This document shows, piece by piece, positions 41,212 to 49,533 of a stretch of 64,000 bases of DNA. Source of the stretch: Couchioplanes caeruleus (lineage in GTDB: Bacteria; Actinomycetota; Actinomycetes; Mycobacteriales; Micromonosporaceae). The DNA lies in NCBI RefSeq assembly GCF_003751945.1, contig NZ_RJKL01000001.1, forward strand, positions 1,550,001 to 1,614,000, written 5' to 3'. The position numbers and the translations under genes are program-made. The first letter of the stretch is position 1. The number at the start of each line of letters is the position of its first letter. The notes beneath the pieces were generated by a model. It had not been told where the DNA came from. It saw nothing but the letters and a program-made list of their open reading frames with translations, and did not search any database.

Positions 41212-42405
41212 GTGACACAGCTTCGTGACGCGCAGAAGGGCACGAGGCAGTCGCTTCGGGCGCGTAACGACGTGCTGGTGCTGCAGGCGGTCGCGGCCGG
41301 CGAAGGGGAGCTCGCGCGCATCGACATCGCCCTGCGGACGGGGCTGCCGGCGGCGACGGTCTCGGCCATCGTGGACACGCTGCTGAAGCGGCGGCTCGTT
41401 CGTCAGGTGGGCCCGGGCGGCTCCCGGGGCGGCAAGCCGCGGATGCTGCTCGCGCTCAGCGACCATCACCAGTTCATCGGCGTCCACGTCGGTGGCTCGA
41501 CGATCGCCGCGAGCCGGTTGACCCTGTCCGGCCGCACTGTGCAATCCGTGGACGACGTGCCTCATCACGGATCCGACGTGGTGGCCGCGGTCGGTGCCGC
41601 GGTCCGGCGCCTGTCGGGTCCGCGGGACGGGGTGGTCACCAGCGTCGGGGTGGCGCTGCCCGGCATCATCGACGGCGACGGCGTCATCCGGGAGGCCGTC
41701 AACTACGGCTGGCGGATGGTGCCGTTCGCGCGCCGGCTCTCCGCTGGATGCGGCGGAGCGTCCGTGCATGTCGTCAACGACGCCAACGCGGTGGCGCTGT
41801 CGGAGTTCGCGCTGTCCAGCCAGCCGGCGGCGACCGTGGCCCTGGTCTGGATCGGCACCGGCATCGGCGCGGGCATCGTCCTGGATGGGCGGCTCTACAC
41901 CGGGCCGGAGTTCCGGGCCGGCGAGATCGGTCATGTCGACACCGGCCTGTCGCTGCGGTGCCGATGTGGCCGGGTCGGCTGCCTGGAGACGGTGTCCAGC
42001 CTGCCGAGCATGGTGGGTGACGCCTCCGGCGACGTGATCGCGCGGTACCTCGACGGCGACGACGACGCCGCGGTCCGCGGGTTGCGCGAGCGGGTCGGGC
42101 GCGCCGCGCGGGAGCTGGCCCGGTTGCTGTCCCTGCTGGCGGCCAGCCTCGACGTCACCGAGTTCGTGGTCGGCGGGCCGGTCGCCGGTCATCCGCTCGG
42201 CCCACCGCTGCTGCGGGCGGTCAACGACACGCTCGCGGTCCGCCCGATGCCGGGCTTCCCGGCCGTACGGCTGCGGTTCTCCACGCTGGGCGAGCGCAGC
42301 CCGGTGCTGGGCGCCGCCGCCCACGCCATCCGTCAGGAACTCGGCGTCATGCTCACGATGCCCGCCGGCGCCGGGTCACACACCACCACCACGGGGACCC
42401 CCTGA
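41212..42405 (+). CDS. ROK-family transcriptional regulator
   Basis: 397 residues. The N-terminal HTH (LRARNDVLVLQAVAAGEGELARIDIALRTGLPAATVSAIVDTLLKRRLV) is fused to a ROK domain: ATP-like loop FIGVHVGGSTIAAS, VNDANAVALSEF, WIGTGIGAGIVLDGRLYTG, GEIGHVD and the zinc motif CRCGRVGCLET. NagC/XylR-like regulators of this type sense sugars or sugar phosphates. The hexosaminidase gene follows 57 bp downstream, so N-acetylglucosamine is the likely signal. The GTG at 41212 has AGGA upstream; 41197 is an alternative. Confidence 0.88.
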   Translation: MTQLRDAQKGTRQSLRARNDVLVLQAVAAGEGELARIDIALRTGLPAATVSAIVDTLLKRRLVRQVGPGGSRGGKPRMLLALSDHHQFIGVHVGGSTIAASRLTLSGRTVQSVDDVPHHGSDVVAAVGAAVRRLSGPRDGVVTSVGVALPGIIDGDGVIREAVNYGWRMVPFARRLSAGCGGASVHVVNDANAVALSEFALSSQPAATVALVWIGTGIGAGIVLDGRLYTGPEFRAGEIGHVDTGLSLRCRCGRVGCLETVSSLPSMVGDASGDVIARYLDGDDDAAVRGLRERVGRAARELARLLSLLAASLDVTEFVVGGPVAGHPLGPPLLRAVNDTLAVRPMPGFPAVRLRFSTLGERSPVLGAAAHAIRQELGVMLTMPAGAGSHTTTTGTP

Positions 42406-42441
42406 CAGCGCGCCCTCCCTGACAGCGCCCCCTGACAGCGC
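42402..42441. repeat. Three copies of CTGACAGCGC before the hexosaminidase gene
   Basis: Exact copies lie at 42402-42411, 42419-42428 and 42432-42441, the first including the ROK stop codon. They end 21 bp before the GH20 start and could be regulator-binding sites or duplications of the gene end. Spacing (17 and 13 bp) is irregular. Confidence 0.6.
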
Positions 42442-42462
42442 ACCTCGGTGATTGGAGCAGCA

Positions 42463-44355
42463 ATGCGTCATCGAACCGTCGCCCTGCCCGCCCTGCTCGC
42501 GTCGGCGCTGATCGGCGTCGTCATCGCGGACTCTCCCGCCGACGCCGGCGTACCGGCGAACCGCACGATGATCCCCACCCTTCGCGAGTGGACCGCCGGC
42601 GCCGGCTCGTACACCTTCGGCGCCGCAACCCGCATCCTCGTGGACGCCACCAGCCGACCGTCCGGCGTGACCTTCGCCGCGGACCTGCGCGACCTCACCG
42701 GGCGCACAGTTCCGGTGGTGACCGGCGCCACCGCCCGGACGGGCGACATCCGGCTGTCCGGCGGCTCGACCGACACGCAACTCGGCACGGAAGGCTACCG
42801 CCTCACGGTCGGCGCATCGATCACAGTGGATGCGCGTACCGACACCGGCGCCTTCTACGGCACCCGCTCCCTGCTGCAGCTCATCAAGCAGTCCCCGACG
42901 ATCCCCGCCGGCACCGGACGGGACTGGCCGAGCAAGGCCGAGCGGGGCCTGATGGTCGACAACGGCCGCAAGTTCTTCACCGCCCAGTGGCTGCGCAACC
43001 ACGTCAAGGATCTGGCCTACCTCAAGCTGAACTATCTCCACCTGCACTTCTCCGACAACCTGGGATTCCGGATCGAGTCCAGCAGCCACCCGGAGATCGT
43101 CTCGGCACAGCGGCTCACGAAGCGGGAACTGGCCGACCTGATCTCGCTCGCGGCGCAGTACCACGTGACGATCGTGCCCGAGATCGACTTCCCCGGGCAC
43201 ATGGACACCATCCTGGCCGCGCATCCCGATCTCAAGCTCGTCAGCGGCAGCGGCACGGTCAACCACGGCTTCATCGACCTCGCGAACGAGCGGTCGTACA
43301 CGCTGATGCGTGATCTGATCGACGAATACCTGCCGCTGTTCCCCGGGCCGTTCTGGCACCTCGGTGCCGATGAGTACGTGACGAACTACAGCGCCTACCC
43401 GCAACTGCTGACGTACGCCCGCGCCCACTACGGCCCCACGGCGACGGCGAAGGACACGTACTACGGGTTCATCAACTGGGCGAACGCCATCGTGCGGGCC
43501 GGCGGCAAGACGATGCGGATGTGGAACGACGGAATCAGGTCCGGCGACGGTACCGTCACCCCGGCGCCCACCATCGTCGTCGACCACTGGACGAACTCCG
43601 GCCTGACCCCGCAGCAGTTGGCCGGCCGGGGACATCAGCTCATGAACAGCGCGTACCACCCGACCTATTACGTGCTCGGCGGCCCCAAACCCGACGTCAC
43701 CTTCCTGTACGAGGCCTGGAACCCCGACCTGTTCGAGGGCGGCACCACGATCACCGACCCGACCCGCAACTCCGGCGCGGCGATCCACGTGTGGTGCGAC
43801 TCCCCGAACGCCGAGACCGAGGAGCAGATCGCCGCCGGGATCCGTGACTCCCTGCGGGGTCTGGCCCAGCAGACCTGGGGCACACCGAAGGCGGTGGCCA
43901 CGTACGCCGCCTTCCGATCGATGATCGTCACAATCGGCCGCGCGCCGGGCTATCCGACGGCCGGCCTGCCCGGCGACCTCGCCGCGGGCAAGCCGACCAG
44001 GGCCTCCAGTGTCGAGACCCCGGCCTTCCCGGCCGCGTACGCGACGGACGGCGAGGCCGCCACCCGCTGGTCGAGTGCGTACACCGACGCCGAATGGCTA
44101 CAGGTCGACCTGGGCGCCGCCCAGAGCATCCGCCGGGTGATCCTCCGGTGGGAGACCGCGTACGGCAGGGCGTACCGGCTGCAGACCTCCGACGACGGCA
44201 GCACCTGGACGACCGTCCATGCCACGTCCAGCGGCGACGGCGGCGTGGACGACGTCACCGGTCTGACCGCCCACGGCCGCTACCTCCGCATGCAGGGTGT
44301 CGCCCGGGGCACGGGCTGGGGCTACTCGCTGTGGGCGCTCGAGGCGTACGCCTGA
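42463..44355 (+). CDS. Secreted beta-N-acetylhexosaminidase (GH20) with C-terminal F5/8-type carbohydrate-binding domain
   Basis: 630 residues. A signal peptide is followed by a GH20b domain (GYRLTVGASITVDARTDTGAFYGTRSLLQLI) and then the catalytic barrel: RGLMVDNGRKFF, LNYLHLHFSDNLGFRIES, VPEIDFPGHM and HLGADEYV, holding the Asp303-Glu304 pair of the substrate-assisted mechanism. Residues about 500-630 (AAYATDGEAATRWSSAYTDAEWLQVDLGAAQSIRRVILRWETAYGRAYRLQTSDDGSTW) form an F5/8 type C (CBM32-like) module. It degrades chitin or peptidoglycan-derived GlcNAc oligomers outside the cell. The preceding ROK gene probably controls it. Confidence 0.94.
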   Translation: MRHRTVALPALLASALIGVVIADSPADAGVPANRTMIPTLREWTAGAGSYTFGAATRILVDATSRPSGVTFAADLRDLTGRTVPVVTGATARTGDIRLSGGSTDTQLGTEGYRLTVGASITVDARTDTGAFYGTRSLLQLIKQSPTIPAGTGRDWPSKAERGLMVDNGRKFFTAQWLRNHVKDLAYLKLNYLHLHFSDNLGFRIESSSHPEIVSAQRLTKRELADLISLAAQYHVTIVPEIDFPGHMDTILAAHPDLKLVSGSGTVNHGFIDLANERSYTLMRDLIDEYLPLFPGPFWHLGADEYVTNYSAYPQLLTYARAHYGPTATAKDTYYGFINWANAIVRAGGKTMRMWNDGIRSGDGTVTPAPTIVVDHWTNSGLTPQQLAGRGHQLMNSAYHPTYYVLGGPKPDVTFLYEAWNPDLFEGGTTITDPTRNSGAAIHVWCDSPNAETEEQIAAGIRDSLRGLAQQTWGTPKAVATYAAFRSMIVTIGRAPGYPTAGLPGDLAAGKPTRASSVETPAFPAAYATDGEAATRWSSAYTDAEWLQVDLGAAQSIRRVILRWETAYGRAYRLQTSDDGSTWTTVHATSSGDGGVDDVTGLTAHGRYLRMQGVARGTGWGYSLWALEAYA

Positions 44356-44921
44356 TCCGCTCCCCAGTAGCCCGACGCGCTAACCGCCGCGGACGGCGGC
44401 GTTGCCGGCGCGGTGGCGTGCCGTTGATGCGCGGCCGCGAGGTCGACGTACGAGACGGCGTTGGCGGTGATGTCCTCCCGCTCGGCGGGCGTGAGCTCGC
44501 GGCGGACCTTTCCGGGCACGCCGGCGACCAGCACGCCGGCGGGGATGTCGGCGTCCTGGCTCACGAGCGCGCCGGCGGCGATGAGGACGCCGTTGCCGAT
44601 CCGGGCGCCGTTGAGGACGGTGGCGCCCATTCCGATCAGCACGTCGTCGCCGATGGTGCAGCCGTGCAGGGTGGCGTTGTGGCCCACGGAGACCCGGCTT
44701 CCCAGGACCAGGGGGAAGCCGGGATCGGCGTGCAGGACACAGCCGTCCTGGACGTTGGATTGCTCACCGACCGTGATGCTCTCGCAGTCGGCCCGGATCA
44801 CGGCGCCGTACCACAGGCTGCTCTGCTCGCCCATCCGGACGCGGCCGATGAGCGTGGCGGTGGGTGCCGTCCACGCGGTGGGCGCGACCCAGGGAGTGTG
44901 TCCGTCGAACGCGATTCTCAT
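44322..44921 (-). CDS. Gamma-class carbonic anhydrase-like protein
   Basis: 199 residues, left-handed beta-helix of hexapeptide repeats (SSLWYGAVIRADCESITVGEQSNVQDGCVLHADPGFPLVLGSRVSVGHNATLHGCTIGDDVLIGMGATVLNGARIGNGVLIAAGALV). The three metal-binding His are visible in VLHAD and VGHNATLHG. The catalytic Glu62/Glu84 of the archaeal enzyme cannot be matched, as in most bacterial relatives. The ATG at 44921 fits the family start. It lies 20 bp past the FAD-oxidase stop and is probably co-transcribed; its 3' end overlaps the hexosaminidase by 34 bp. Confidence 0.87.
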   Translation of the reverse strand: MRIAFDGHTPWVAPTAWTAPTATLIGRVRMGEQSSLWYGAVIRADCESITVGEQSNVQDGCVLHADPGFPLVLGSRVSVGHNATLHGCTIGDDVLIGMGATVLNGARIGNGVLIAAGALVSQDADIPAGVLVAGVPGKVRRELTPAEREDITANAVSYVDLAAAHQRHATAPATPPSAAVSASGYWGADQAYASSAHSE

Positions 44922-44941
44922 GCCTGTCCCGTCTCTGTCGA

Positions 44942-46552
44942 TCACTGGCGCACGGGGTCGACGACCACGCCGGGGTTGAGGATTCCGGCCGGGTCAAGGG
45001 CCGCCTTGCCCGCCTGGAGTGCGGAAGCGAACAGGTCGGGGCGCTGCCGGTCGTACCAGGGCCGATGGTCGCGACCCACCGCGTGATGGTGGGTGATGGT
45101 GGCGCCGCCGGCGATCAGCGCATCGGAGACCGCGATCTTGATCTCATCCCACTGCTCCACGGTCCTGCCCCACTGCCCCGCGGCGTAGATCCCGAAGTAC
45201 GGCGCGGGGCCGTCGGGGTAGACGTGGGTGAAGCGGCAGGTCACGACGCCGACGGCGCCGACCTGGTCCATGGCGTCCTGTGCCGCGACGTTGACCGCCG
45301 CGCGCAGGGCGTCGAACCGGTCCCACGTACACGCGGTCTCGAAGGTCTCCACGATCATGCCCTGGGCGGCGAGGGCGTCCCGCTGGTACGGCATCCGCAG
45401 GAAGGAGGAGCGCCAGGTGTCGGCGGCTGCCGTGCGAGCGTCCTGGTCGGCGGCGTCGGTGTACCGCGCCGGCTCGAACAGGACCCCGCCGTGGTCACGG
45501 CACAGCTCCAGCGTCCGCTCCATCCACGCGGTGACCGGATGGTCGGCGGACTCGAACCCGAGCACCAGGACGGAGGCCGCCGCGCCCGCGTTGATCATCG
45601 CCTCCATCGGGTCCAGGAGCCGGCAGTTGGCCGGGTGGAGCCCGGACTGGGACAACGCGCGCACCGCCTGCACGCCGGCATCGTAGTCGGCGAAGCTCAC
45701 CGACGCGCCGGCCCGCCATCGGGGCCGCTCCTGGAGCCGTACCCAGGCCTGGGTGATGACGCCGAGCGACCCCTCGGAGCCGAGGAACATCCGGTCAGGG
45801 GAAGGGCCGGCACCCGAACCCGGAAGCCGGCGCGTCTCGACGACGCCGGAGGGGGTGACGACCCGCAGGGACTCGGTGAGGTCGTCGATGTGGGTGAGCT
45901 GGGTGGCGAAGTGGCCACCGGCCCGGGTGGCCAGCCAGCCGCCGAGGCTGGAGAACTCGAAGGACTGGGGGAAGAACCGCAGGGTGTAGCCCCGGGGCCG
46001 GAGCTGCTCCTCCAGGTGCGGGCCCAGAACCCCGGCCTGGACGAGCGCGGCCCTGCTCACCGGGTCGATCTCCAGGACCCGGTTCATCGAGGTCAGGTCG
46101 AGGCTGACCACCCCGGCGTACTCGTCACCCACCCGGGGCTCGACGCCTCCCACCACCGAGGTGCCCCCGCCGAAGGGGATGACCGCGAGGTTCGCGTCGG
46201 TGCACCACTCCAGCACCTGGACGACCTGCTCTTCCGAGGACGGGCGCAGGACGAGGTCGGGCACGTGGGGCAGCTTGCCCAGCAGCGCCCTGACCACGTC
46301 GCGAAACGCCTGCCCGTGACTGTGCGCCAGCCGGTCGCGGGCGTCCTGCGAGGCGATCGGCGCGATGGCCCGCGGCGCGTGGATCCGGCCGGCCCCCACG
46401 CCGAACGACTCGACCGGCGGCGCTTCGTGCACGGTCAGGTCCGCGCCCGGCAGCATCGTCGCGGTGCGGCGGGTGAGCTCCGCACGCTCCGGGCCGGCCA
46501 CCGCGTCCTCGACGTGTCCCCATCCCCACCACGAACGCGTCTTGCCGCCCAC
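44942..46552 (-). CDS. FAD-linked oxidase (alkyldihydroxyacetonephosphate synthase/glycolate oxidase-like)
   Basis: 536 residues. VAO-type FAD domain: PDLVLRPSSEEQVVQVLEWCTDANLAVIPFGGGTSVVGGVEP, LTSMNRVLEIDPVSRAALVQAGVLGPHLEEQLRPRGYTLRFFPQSFEFSSLGGWLATRAGGHFATQ and LGSEGSLGVITQAWVRLQ. The C-terminal cap includes TCRFTHVYPDG...YFGIYAAG and THHHAVGRDHRPW, the His cluster seen in alkyl-DHAP synthases. Bacterial members mostly have unknown substrates. A GTG start with AGGTGG upstream. It is divergent from a TetR gene whose palindrome lies in the shared 65-bp gap. Confidence 0.9.
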   Translation of the reverse strand: MGGKTRSWWGWGHVEDAVAGPERAELTRRTATMLPGADLTVHEAPPVESFGVGAGRIHAPRAIAPIASQDARDRLAHSHGQAFRDVVRALLGKLPHVPDLVLRPSSEEQVVQVLEWCTDANLAVIPFGGGTSVVGGVEPRVGDEYAGVVSLDLTSMNRVLEIDPVSRAALVQAGVLGPHLEEQLRPRGYTLRFFPQSFEFSSLGGWLATRAGGHFATQLTHIDDLTESLRVVTPSGVVETRRLPGSGAGPSPDRMFLGSEGSLGVITQAWVRLQERPRWRAGASVSFADYDAGVQAVRALSQSGLHPANCRLLDPMEAMINAGAAASVLVLGFESADHPVTAWMERTLELCRDHGGVLFEPARYTDAADQDARTAAADTWRSSFLRMPYQRDALAAQGMIVETFETACTWDRFDALRAAVNVAAQDAMDQVGAVGVVTCRFTHVYPDGPAPYFGIYAAGQWGRTVEQWDEIKIAVSDALIAGGATITHHHAVGRDHRPWYDRQRPDLFASALQAGKAALDPAGILNPGVVVDPVRQ

Positions 46553-46579
46553 GGCCGCACCACCTATCTGAACGCAGGG

Positions 46580-46590
46580 TAAGTTACTTA
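46580..46590. promoter_or_regulatory. Palindrome TAAGT-T-ACTTA, probable TetR operator
   Basis: A perfect 5-bp inverted repeat around one central base lies in the 65-bp gap between the divergent FAD-oxidase and TetR genes. GTAAGTnACTTA-type palindromes are common TetR sites in actinobacteria. Position and symmetry suggest it represses both genes. Confidence 0.6.
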
Positions 46591-46617
46591 GTGGTCACTT
46601 TGACAGAGGGTGGAGTC

Positions 46618-47238
46618 ATGGGCAAGCAGAACCTCACGCGCGCGGTGGGCACCAAGGGCATGCCCCGCAAGGAACGGGAACAGTTGATCCTGGACGCGGC
46701 GGCGGAGGAGTTCGCCGGCAAGGGCTACGCGCGCGGGTCGACCGCGGAGGTCGCGGCGCGGGCCGGGATCACCAAACCCCTGATCTACGAGTACTTCAAG
46801 TCCAGAGACGGCCTCTACCTCAGTTGTGTCGACCGTGCGGGCTCCCGCCTGGTCGCCGCCGTGCAGGCCGCCCAGGAGGGACCGTGGGACATCACCCGCG
46901 CCGCACGCACTCTCGAGGCCATCTTCCGGGCCCTCGAGTCACGCGTGCACGACTGGGCGCTCATCTACGACTCGACCCTGCCGGCCGAGGGCCCGCTCCA
47001 CGACGCAGCCACCGGATACCGGCGGGAGCTCAACCGGATGGGAGCGGTCGGCGTCGGCGAGGTCCTCCACACCGCACAGGCCGGCGAACCGCTGGATGCC
47101 GATCTCGCCATCCACCTGTGGTACGGGACCGTGAGCGCCGCCGTCGCATGGTGGCAACATCACCCGGAGCAGACCGCGGAAGACATGATCGCGAGACTCG
47201 GCCGGATCCTGGCAGTTCTCTATCCGGCGAGGACCTGA
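46618..47238 (+). CDS. TetR/AcrR family transcriptional regulator
   Basis: 206 residues from the ATG at 46618 preceded by GGTGGAG. HTH: REQLILDAAAEEFAGKGYARGSTAEVAARAGITKPLIYEYFKSRDGLYLSCVDRAG, a standard TetR domain ending in YEYFKSRDGLY. The C-terminal domain (WALIYDSTLPAEGPLHDAATGYRRELNRM...AIHLWYGTVSAAVAWWQHHPEQTAEDM) is of common TetR_C type. It is divergent from the FAD oxidase and probably controls it. Its 3' end overlaps the convergent FG-GAP gene by 19 bp. Confidence 0.9.
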   Translation: MGKQNLTRAVGTKGMPRKEREQLILDAAAEEFAGKGYARGSTAEVAARAGITKPLIYEYFKSRDGLYLSCVDRAGSRLVAAVQAAQEGPWDITRAARTLEAIFRALESRVHDWALIYDSTLPAEGPLHDAATGYRRELNRMGAVGVGEVLHTAQAGEPLDADLAIHLWYGTVSAAVAWWQHHPEQTAEDMIARLGRILAVLYPART

Positions 47239-48776
47239 GCCTCGGTGCGGCCGCTCTTCGTGCCGGACTTCTGCACCATCATCAGGTCGAGGCGGCCGTC
47301 GCCGTTCCAGTCCGCGGTGGAGAACGTGTGCCGCTCGTCCGTCGCGCCCCAGGCGGTGCCGGCCTGGACGAGCTGACGCCCGAAGCCCGACGCGCCGTTC
47401 AGGACCCGCACCTCGGTCCTGCCGCTCTTCGTGCCGGACTTCTGCACCACCACGAGGTCGAGGCGGCCGTCGCCGTTCCAGTCCGCGAGCGACGATGCGT
47501 GCCGCTCGTCGGTCGCGGGCAACGCGGTCACGGTCTCCTGCAGGTAGCCCTGGAAGTTCGTGGCACCGTCCAGGACCCGCACCTCGGTCCTGCCGCTCTT
47601 CGTGCCGGACTTCTGCACCACCACGAGGTCGAGGCGGCCGTCGCCGTTCCAGTCCGCCGTCGACAGCGTGTCCCGCTGGTCCATCACGCCCAGGGCGGTG
47701 CTGGTTTCGAGCAGATAGCGCTGGAAGCCCGCGGCGCCGTCGATGACCCGCACCTCGGTCCGGCCGCTCGCCGCGCCCGACCTCTGGATCACCACCAGAT
47801 CGAGGCGGCCGTCGCCGTTCCAGTCCGCCATCGAGAATGCGTGGCGCTCGTCCGTCGGGCCCAGCGCGGTGCCCGTGTGCAACAGCAGATGCTGGAAGCT
47901 CGACGCCTGGTTGGGCAGTGCCGAGGTCGCGTCCAGGATGTACAGTTCGGTGCGGCCGCTGCCGGTTCCCGAGCGTTGCACCACCACCAGGTCGGGGCGG
48001 CGATCGCCGTTCCAATCGGCCACGGACATGTCGTGCCGGGTGTCCGTCGGGCCCTGTCCGGTCGCGGTCGCCATCAGGGAACGCTGGAACGGCCCGGCCG
48101 GCTTCTTCGGCGACGCCGGCGCGTTCTTCGGCCGGGCCGAGGCGGCGGCCGGGTTGTCCTTGAGCGGCCACAGCGCGCCCACGATCAATTGCGCGTCGTG
48201 GGCCTCCGGGGCGTACGCCAGCGGAAAGGCCGAGCCCTGCACCCGCTGGCAGATCTGTCCGATGTCGCCGGTCCGCCAGCCGTCCCCCGGGTGCTTGCGG
48301 ATCATCGCGTTGACGAACGCGAGGGTGGCATGGCGTGGGTCCGTGAGCTGGCCGGGCTGGCCCCAACCCTGCGACGGGCGCTGCTGGAAGAGCCCCAGGC
48401 TGTCATGGTCGACGGCGACGGTGTAGTTGTGCAGAGTGCTTTCGGCGATGGCCGCGGTCACGGCGATCACCGCCGCCCGCTCGTCCAGCCCGCGGGTCCG
48501 CACGTTGCTCACGATGGCGCGGGCACAGGAGATGTGGTAGCCGGTCACGGCCGCACCGAGCCGCCGGCCGTTCATCAACGGCCGCAGCCGGTCCGCGATG
48601 ACCGTGTCGACCCCTGCGACACCGTCGGGTTGGCACGGTGCGGACGGGATCGCCTTGAACCGGGTGAGCCCGCCGACCTCGAGCGAGCTGCCGGCGGAGG
48701 CAGGGGCAGGGGAGATCAGCAATCCAGCGGCGAGCGCGGCGACCATGGCGGCGCAGGTCGAACCCGGACGCCTCAT
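47220..48776 (-). CDS. Secreted lysozyme-like protein with FG-GAP/VCBS repeats
   Basis: 518 residues with a signal peptide. The N-terminal domain (residues about 30-205) includes ERAAVIAVTAAIAESTLHNYTVAVDHDSLGLFQQRPSQGWGQPGQLTDPRHATLAFVNAMI, the lysozyme-fold segment found in many actinobacterial secreted peptidoglycan hydrolases; the Glu of AESTL is the likely catalytic acid. Residues about 235-518 hold five FG-GAP repeats (ADWNGDGRLDLVVVQKSGTKSGRTEVRVLDGA) whose DxNGDxxxDL loops bind Ca2+. It is probably a wall-acting enzyme with an integrin-like propeller or adhesion module. Confidence 0.83.
   Translation of the reverse strand: MRRPGSTCAAMVAALAAGLLISPAPASAGSSLEVGGLTRFKAIPSAPCQPDGVAGVDTVIADRLRPLMNGRRLGAAVTGYHISCARAIVSNVRTRGLDERAAVIAVTAAIAESTLHNYTVAVDHDSLGLFQQRPSQGWGQPGQLTDPRHATLAFVNAMIRKHPGDGWRTGDIGQICQRVQGSAFPLAYAPEAHDAQLIVGALWPLKDNPAAASARPKNAPASPKKPAGPFQRSLMATATGQGPTDTRHDMSVADWNGDRRPDLVVVQRSGTGSGRTELYILDATSALPNQASSFQHLLLHTGTALGPTDERHAFSMADWNGDGRLDLVVIQRSGAASGRTEVRVIDGAAGFQRYLLETSTALGVMDQRDTLSTADWNGDGRLDLVVVQKSGTKSGRTEVRVLDGATNFQGYLQETVTALPATDERHASSLADWNGDGRLDLVVVQKSGTKSGRTEVRVLNGASGFGRQLVQAGTAWGATDERHTFSTADWNGDGRLDLMMVQKSGTKSGRTEAQVLAG
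47257..48030. repeat. Five tandem FG-GAP coding repeats, 171-bp period
   Basis: The marker GCCGTTCCAG recurs at 47301, 47472, 47643 and 47814 (exact 171-bp steps, 57 codons), with a slightly longer last step to the variant at 48006. The three copies nearest the C-terminus are almost identical at DNA level over more than 70 bp, implying recent duplication or gene conversion. Confidence 0.88.
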
Positions 48777-48955
48777 GCCGCGCATCCTCGGCGGTGAAGG
48801 TCCACAGGATGCACCGCATCAACTGCCATGTTTCGATCCCCTTGCCCGATGACGGTCCCGCTGCCTCAACCTGCCATATGCCGCACCGGTGGGGAAAGAC
48901 GGTTCGGCTGGGAGCTGGCTGAGAGGTTCGTCCAGTGTGATCTCAGCGGGGACTC

Positions 48956-49411
48956 TCAGCCGGCCTCGGCGGCGCGGTCCAGTTCGGCGGCCATCTCCCG
49001 CGTCAGGGCGGTCAGCCCGACCGCCACCGCCTTCCGCTCCACCGGGGTCAGCGCGGCCAGGATGCGCTCATGCCGCGCCTGCATCGCCGCGCAGATTCCG
49101 GCGGTGGTCCGCACGCCCGCGTCGGTGAGCCGGACCCGGGCGAAGCGACGGTTTGCCGGGTCCCGCTCCTTGACGACCCAACCCTTGACGGTCAGGGCGT
49201 CGACCAGACGGCTGACCGTGCTCTTCTCCAGACCGAGGAACTCCCCGAGCTCCGACTGGGACGCGGGCCCGCGGGAATGCAGCTCCTGCAACGCCATCGC
49301 CTCCGACAGGGAGGCGCCCAGGCCCGGGACCGCCCGGGTGGGGTCGAGGACGCCCCGCAGGCGGAACAGCAACCCGAGACCCTGCTCCAGCAGATCCGGT
49401 TCGTCCGCCAC
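48956..49411 (-). CDS. MarR-family transcriptional regulator
   Basis: 151 residues from the GTG at 49411, which has a G-rich ribosome-binding site; an ATG at 49435 lies inside an operator and lacks one. HTH/wing: LSEAMALQELHSRGPASQSELGEFLGLEKSTVSRLVDALTVKGWVVKERDPANRRFARVRLTDAGVR. It is closely similar in the recognition helix (LxLEKSTVSRLV) to the MarR protein at 29741. It is divergent from the saccharopine-dehydrogenase-like gene; two palindromes in the gap are its probable sites. Confidence 0.88.
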   Translation of the reverse strand: MADEPDLLEQGLGLLFRLRGVLDPTRAVPGLGASLSEAMALQELHSRGPASQSELGEFLGLEKSTVSRLVDALTVKGWVVKERDPANRRFARVRLTDAGVRTTAGICAAMQARHERILAALTPVERKAVAVGLTALTREMAAELDRAAEAG

Positions 49412-49425
49412 CCACGACCCCCACG

Positions 49426-49482
49426 GTTGTGTCATGCAACTATGCCGAGCTACGCTCCTCCACCAGAGTTGCATCATACAAC
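49426..49482. promoter_or_regulatory. Twin 15-bp MarR operators
   Basis: GTTGTGTCATGCAAC (49426-49440) and GTTGCATCATACAAC (49468-49482) share the form GTTG-N7-CAAC with near-symmetric cores. Their centres are 42 bp apart, four helical turns. They lie between the divergent MarR and saccharopine-dehydrogenase-like genes and resemble the GTTGTAT element at 29701-29742. Confidence 0.72.
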
Positions 49483-49533
49483 CGAAGGGACCTCCATGCG
49501 CTTGTCCGATCACCACGGCCGAGGTGACGACCG

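Noticed and set aside
47257..48030. Regular repeats considered as a CRISPR or satellite array
   Set aside because: The 171-bp period encodes FG-GAP repeats in one continuous reading frame.
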